Source of the DNA: Clostridiales bacterium
GTDB lineage: Bacteria; Bacillota; Clostridia; Lachnospirales; WQUN01
Length of the DNA: 9,384 nucleotides
NCBI GenBank assembly: GCA_031273705.1
Contig: JAISRJ010000016.1
Span: forward strand, 1-9,384
Direction: 5' to 3'
The translations under genes were made by a program, and so were the position numbers. Below, piece by piece: positions 5,886-9,384 of the stretch. The number at the start of each line of letters is the position of its first letter. Positions within the stretch are counted from its first letter, which is position 1. The notes under the pieces were generated by a model. That model had not been told where the DNA came from and did no database searches. It saw only the letters and a list, made by a program, of their open reading frames with translations.

Positions 5886-8558
5886 TTGATTGTCGCTGAG
5901 CAATGTATATTTCAGGATAATATACCGTTTTTACTGGCAGGAAATACGGAGCCTCTCCGAGTTGAAAAGGGTGTCTTGAATATATATTTTACGTCCTTAA
6001 AAGCGGACGAACCGGTTGGGAGACGATTCTTCCTGCTTCAAGCGTCAGAGGGCGAATTAATCTTTAATATTCCGCTCTTTATCCGTAAAGACAAAAGCAA
6101 AGCAGCTCTGATGGCCGTACCAACGCGTGACGGGATACTGTCTCCGGCGGTAGAACAGTCTCTGCCGCTTCTTACAGAATCTGTTTCTCATTGGGTATCC
6201 GCCATGCACGCGCGCCTTGGACTAAGCCATTCCGCCATACAAACCGTTTTTCAAGATTTAAAACAGTCCGAAGATGTATTCCATAGAACATTGACCGCGT
6301 TTAACGCGGAACTTATGTCCCGCCTGGATGAGAAAATCGCTTCGGAAACACATGAAGTATCCGAGGCGAATAAACGCCGTTATTATAACGAAGACGAACA
6401 TTTGAGAGAAGCGTTTGAAAGCCTTATAGACGTTATGCCTCATAGCAAGAATAAACATAAAAGATCGAACACGGCGTTAGATTCTGATCCATTAATCCAA
6501 GCGTGTTCAGCCGTAGCCGCGTCTATGCATATAAAATTCAACGTACCGGAGCGTCTGCGAAAAGGTCTGTTTTCCTCAGACCCATTGGGCGACATATCCT
6601 CCGCAAGTCATTTCAGGACGCGCGCGGTTGTACTGTCAGGCAAGTGGTATAAAGAGGACAACGGCTCTTTATTAGGCTGGCTGAATACGAAAAGCGGGGA
6701 AAAAGGCGACCCCGTCGCGATTATTCAAATCGGGGCTGGAAAATATACAATCTTTAACCCAAAAACGCAAGACTATACCAAAGTGACAAAAGAAAATTCG
6801 GAAACATTGTATGCTCAAGCGGAAATGTTTTATCGTCCTCTCCCTATGGAAAAGCTGAACGGAAAACAAATTTTGAACTTTATCATACAAAGTACCGGTA
6901 TTTCGGATTGGGTTTATATCTTACTGCTGGGTGTCGCGGGCGGTTTGCTTGGTCTGCTTACACCCGAGCTAACGGGCATTGTCTTTAATACCGTTATCCC
7001 CGAGGGCGGCCGAGGTTTGCTGCTGCAGATAGGCGCTTTGCTTTCGGTGACCGCTTTGGCGTCGTTTGCTTTCGAACTTACGCGGGCATTCGCTATGCAA
7101 CGCATTTCGGGCAAAGCGGAGCAAGGGTTGCAATCGGCGGTATGGGACCGGCTTTTAAGCCTGCCTGTAAATTTTTTTCGAGAATATACCGCCGGCCGGT
7201 TGGCAATGCAGGCGATGGGAGTTTCTCAAATTAGAGAGGCCCTGTCCGCCACAGTGGTGAACACTCTACTGTCTTGTATTTTTTCTTTCTTTTACATCAT
7301 CATGCTATTTAACAAAGGCGGTTCGCTGGCTTGGATAGGTCTTGGCATACTGGCGGCCGTCATGGTCATTTCGCTGATTTTGGGACGATGGCAAATGAAA
7401 TATGAAAAGCGGTTGTTGGATCTTAACCATAAAATTTCCGGAAAGCTCTTTGGCTGGTTAAGCGGTTTGGCTAAGATAAAGATGTCTTGTTCCGAAAGGC
7501 GGACATTTTTTATTTGGGCGAAGTTGTTCTCTAAGGCCAGGAAGATAATTTTTCGTAAAGAAACGATTGGCTCATATGGCACCGTTTTTAATTCCATCAT
7601 TACACTGCTAATTTCTATGTTTATTTATTGGGCTATGGCGGAGGGCGGCGGCGCAATCGCCACGGGAACCTTTATTGCCTTTAACGTGGCGCTTCAAAGG
7701 TTGCTGGCTTCCGCGCTGCAAATTTCCGGCTTGGCTTTGCAGGTCAATGTGATTATTCCGCTGTGCAAAACCGTACAACCAATATTCAAGACAGAGCCGG
7801 AGTACAGCGAATCCAAACTTGATCCGGGTCGGCTTGCCGGCGATATAGAACTAAGCCACATTCAGTTTCGATATGTACAGGACGGTCCCATGATTTTAAA
7901 AGACGTGTCTATTCGGATAAAGAGCGGACAGCATGTTGCTCTCGTCGGTCCGTCAGGCAGCGGAAAATCCACGCTGTTTCGTATTTTACTGGGCTTTGAA
8001 AAGCCGGACAGCGGAGAAATATATTTTGACGGAATGGATGTAAATAATCTGGATATTCGTCTTTTACGCAAGCAGCTTGGCGTGGTGCTGCAATCGGGTC
8101 AGCTCGTTTCCGGCACGATATTCGATAACATAGCCGGAGCCAATCCGTCGATTAGTCAAAGCGACGCCATGGACGCTATACGTAAAGCGGGCATGGAAGA
8201 GGATTTGCGGCAAATGCCTATGGGTTTGCATACTGTGATAAGCGAGGGCGCGGAAACTCTTTCCGGCGGACAACGACAGAGGCTTTTGATAGCGCGCGCA
8301 TTGGCGAGCAAACCCAAGATACTTTTTTTTGATGAAGCGACCAGCTCGCTGGATAATAAGTCGCAGAGGATTATAAGCGACAGTGTAAACAGTCTTAAAG
8401 CTACGCGTATCACAATAGCGCATCGCCTTAGCACTATAGCAGACTGCGATAATATAATAGTGCTGGAAAACGGCGTAGTTACCGAAAGTGGAAGCTATCA
8501 AGAGCTGATGGATCTGGGCGGAACATTCGCTTTTATGGCTAACCGCCAACTGGCTTAG
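5886..8558 (+). CDS. NHLM-type second ABC transporter subunit
   Basis: This 890-residue ABC exporter subunit is the partner of the peptidase-containing transporter (NHLM_micro_ABC2 family). A soluble N-terminal region of about 340 residues comes first. Residues 20-75 (VEKGVLNIYFTSLKADEPVG) resemble a cyclic-nucleotide-binding-like or cupin-like sensor fold. Residues about 200-330 look like a degenerate C39 domain: C207 is present in QACSAVAASM, but the His and Asp are not seen (IIQIGAGKYTIFNPKTQ). Membrane helices run from about 341 to 640. The ATPase has Walker A GPSGSGKST 688-696, signature SGGQ from 793, Walker B FFDEATSSLD with D816/E817, and H-loop H846, so it should hydrolyse ATP. The start is TTG 5886, set by GGGGGAGG (5871-5878) 7 bases upstream. 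It follows the first ABC gene by 20 bases. Confidence 0.94.
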   Translation: MIVAEQCIFQDNIPFLLAGNTEPLRVEKGVLNIYFTSLKADEPVGRRFFLLQASEGELIFNIPLFIRKDKSKAALMAVPTRDGILSPAVEQSLPLLTESVSHWVSAMHARLGLSHSAIQTVFQDLKQSEDVFHRTLTAFNAELMSRLDEKIASETHEVSEANKRRYYNEDEHLREAFESLIDVMPHSKNKHKRSNTALDSDPLIQACSAVAASMHIKFNVPERLRKGLFSSDPLGDISSASHFRTRAVVLSGKWYKEDNGSLLGWLNTKSGEKGDPVAIIQIGAGKYTIFNPKTQDYTKVTKENSETLYAQAEMFYRPLPMEKLNGKQILNFIIQSTGISDWVYILLLGVAGGLLGLLTPELTGIVFNTVIPEGGRGLLLQIGALLSVTALASFAFELTRAFAMQRISGKAEQGLQSAVWDRLLSLPVNFFREYTAGRLAMQAMGVSQIREALSATVVNTLLSCIFSFFYIIMLFNKGGSLAWIGLGILAAVMVISLILGRWQMKYEKRLLDLNHKISGKLFGWLSGLAKIKMSCSERRTFFIWAKLFSKARKIIFRKETIGSYGTVFNSIITLLISMFIYWAMAEGGGAIATGTFIAFNVALQRLLASALQISGLALQVNVIIPLCKTVQPIFKTEPEYSESKLDPGRLAGDIELSHIQFRYVQDGPMILKDVSIRIKSGQHVALVGPSGSGKSTLFRILLGFEKPDSGEIYFDGMDVNNLDIRLLRKQLGVVLQSGQLVSGTIFDNIAGANPSISQSDAMDAIRKAGMEEDLRQMPMGLHTVISEGAETLSGGQRQRLLIARALASKPKILFFDEATSSLDNKSQRIISDSVNSLKATRITIAHRLSTIADCDNIIVLENGVVTESGSYQELMDLGGTFAFMANRQLA

Positions 8559-8588
8559 CGTTAGCGAGGCGGCGCGGAATATGGCGCG

Positions 8589-8650
8589 AATGACACTTGC
8601 GCGTGAGAAGAAGAACAATGGAGCCAGGTTAATTAAGAATGTCATTTTTT
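8589..8650 (+). terminator. Possible weak terminator after export genes
   Basis: AATGACA (8589-8595) and TGTCATT (8640-8646) are a perfect 7-bp inverted repeat ending in T6 (8645-8650). The 44-base loop makes a simple terminator hairpin poor. It may limit read-through from the export genes into the precursor gene, which would then need its own promoter. Confidence 0.35.
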
Positions 8651-8660
8651 GGAGACACTA

Positions 8661-8692
8661 CTAATTAATATCTAATCTAATTAATATCTAAT
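8661..8692. repeat. Tandem 16-bp direct repeat upstream of precursor
   Basis: CTAATTAATATCTAAT occurs twice head to tail without mismatch (8661-8676 and 8677-8692), about 95 bases before the precursor start. The sequence is AT-rich and each copy contains ATTAAT. Perfect short tandem copies in a promoter region are consistent with a direct-repeat binding site for a response regulator, or with replication slippage. The AT-rich bases that follow (8700-8775) probably hold the precursor promoter, but no clear -35/-10 pair is visible. Confidence 0.6.
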
Positions 8693-8786
8693 CAAGTGGT
8701 TTTTGTTAGGCGGTATAAAATTACAATAAAAAGTAAAAAATACAACTACGCATATTTATGCTGAATTTATTTTACAGGAGGAAATT

Positions 8787-9098
8787 ATGGATTATCAGAA
8801 GATTACCAGCTTGCTTTCAGATTCAAGTTTTCAGAGTAAATTACAAGGCGCCAACACGCCGGAAGCCACCGTGGCTCTTTTTAAAGAAAACGGCGCGACT
8901 GTAACCAATGCCGATCTAAAGGAGCTTTATAATCAAATGAACACATACAACACTAATAAAAGCGGCGGCGAGTTAAGCGATCAGCAGTTGCAGGGCGTTT
9001 CCGGTGGTTATTCTGGGTTGCAAAGTTGGTTAACTCAAACACCTAGCTCGGATATTTCACGTATAGCTCAGATGTTCAAAAGACACATTAATCAATAA
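8787..9098 (+). CDS. Nif11-like leader peptide precursor
   Basis: This 103-residue precursor is exported by the preceding transporter genes. Residues 1-74 form a Nif11-like leader: SLLSDSSFQSKLQGANTPEA, then LFKENGATVTNADLKELYNQ, then GELSDQQLQGVSGG (61-74), with the double glycine at 73-74 as the expected C39 cleavage site. The core is residues 75-103 (29 residues), starting YSGLQSWLTQTPSSD. It has one acidic residue against R92, K98, R99 and H100. Residues 88-102 can form an amphipathic helix with I90, I93, F97 and I101 on one face. There is no cysteine anywhere, which excludes lanthionine or thioether rings. The start is firm: AGGAGG (8776-8781) lies 5 bases before the ATG. It is separated by 228 bases from the second ABC gene. 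Its function (antimicrobial or signal) cannot be read from the sequence. Confidence 0.9.
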   Translation: MDYQKITSLLSDSSFQSKLQGANTPEATVALFKENGATVTNADLKELYNQMNTYNTNKSGGELSDQQLQGVSGGYSGLQSWLTQTPSSDISRIAQMFKRHINQ

Positions 9099-9112
9099 TA
9101 ATTTTTGATTAA
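9088..9112 (+). repeat. AT-rich hairpin at precursor stop codon
   Basis: TTAATCAA (9088-9095) and TTGATTAA (9105-9112) form a perfect 8-bp inverted repeat that brackets the precursor stop codon (TAA 9096-9098). It has no T tract after it and is AT-only apart from one pair, so it is a poor terminator; it may protect the 3' end of a short precursor mRNA. Confidence 0.4.
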
Positions 9113-9384
9113 GGCGTGTCAGAGTAAATAAAGTGTTACTGACCAGAAAGAGTGACTTGGCACATTAACGGGACGACTTCCACAGGTAAGCGGCGGTGAT
9201 AATGGCAAAGGATGCAAAAGTGGCAAAATTCCAGGTACTCTAAATTTTGGCAAACTTGTTGTATAGATTGCTACAGCTTCTCATTATAGCAAAAAAAATT
9301 TTCTCCCATCTCAGTTTTAAGCTGCCAGATGAAAGTTGAAGCGTCGTCGCTTTTTACTACACTCTTTCTAAAACATAAATTTTC
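9113..9384. other. Non-coding right end
   Basis: These 272 bases hold no gene I can support. Visible items are an imperfect inverted repeat GTCAG(AG)TAA / TTACTGAC at 9118-9143, repeated GGCAAA words between 9203 and 9252, a 13-codon open frame at 9202-9243 (MAKDAKVAKFQVL) that I do not consider a gene, and an A8T4 tract at 9291-9302. There is no recognisable modification enzyme or second precursor here. Confidence 0.5.

Noticed and set aside
8064..8645. 193-codon minus-strand open frame
   Set aside because: It is antisense to the ATPase domain of the second ABC gene and arises from its codon pattern; no motif or ribosome binding site supports it.
9202..9243. 13-codon open frame MAKDAKVAKFQVL
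   Set aside because: It is too short, has no conserved pattern, and lies in sequence of unclear origin; it could equally be a decayed fragment.

Overview
The window looks like chromosomal DNA of a motile Gram-positive bacterium, most likely a clostridial-type Firmicute. The signs are strong purine-rich ribosome binding sites (GGAGG, AGGAGG, AGGGGGGAG), use of TTG starts, two bacillary/clostridial-style short flagellins, and a small gene resembling the sporulation-associated YtxC family. The assignment rests on these features only; no rRNA or other phylogenetic marker is present.

Layout. Positions 1-1841 are a tandem flagellin locus. The 3' end of one flagellin gene runs off the left edge, followed by a structured 3' untranslated region with a nested inverted repeat and a strong intrinsic terminator, then a complete 287-residue flagellin with its own leader and a downstream hairpin. 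Positions 1845-2246 hold a short minus-strand gene with a YtxC-like signature. Positions 2247-2575 are non-coding but unusually structured: a 15-bp palindrome that looks like an operator, a hairpin plus T7 tract that looks like an attenuator, and a 10-bp inverted repeat ending just before a ribosome binding site.

Positions 2576-9098 are a peptide export locus of the NHLM (Nif11/nitrile hydratase-like leader microcin) type. In order it encodes a HlyD-like membrane fusion protein, a peptidase-containing ABC transporter (C39 protease + membrane domain + ATPase), a second ABC transporter with a long N-terminal extension, and, after a 228-bp gap with a tandem repeat, a 103-residue precursor. The precursor has a Nif11-like leader ending in a Gly-Gly site and a 29-residue core. 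The expected job is as follows: the C39 domain cuts the leader after Gly-Gly, the two ABC subunits drive export, and the HlyD-like protein bridges to the outside.

The most interesting point is that precursor and core contain no cysteine and the window encodes no modification enzyme (no LanM, radical SAM or cyclodehydratase). The exported product may therefore be an unmodified cationic amphipathic peptide, or may be modified by an enzyme encoded elsewhere. Positions 9113-9384 contain no gene I can support.
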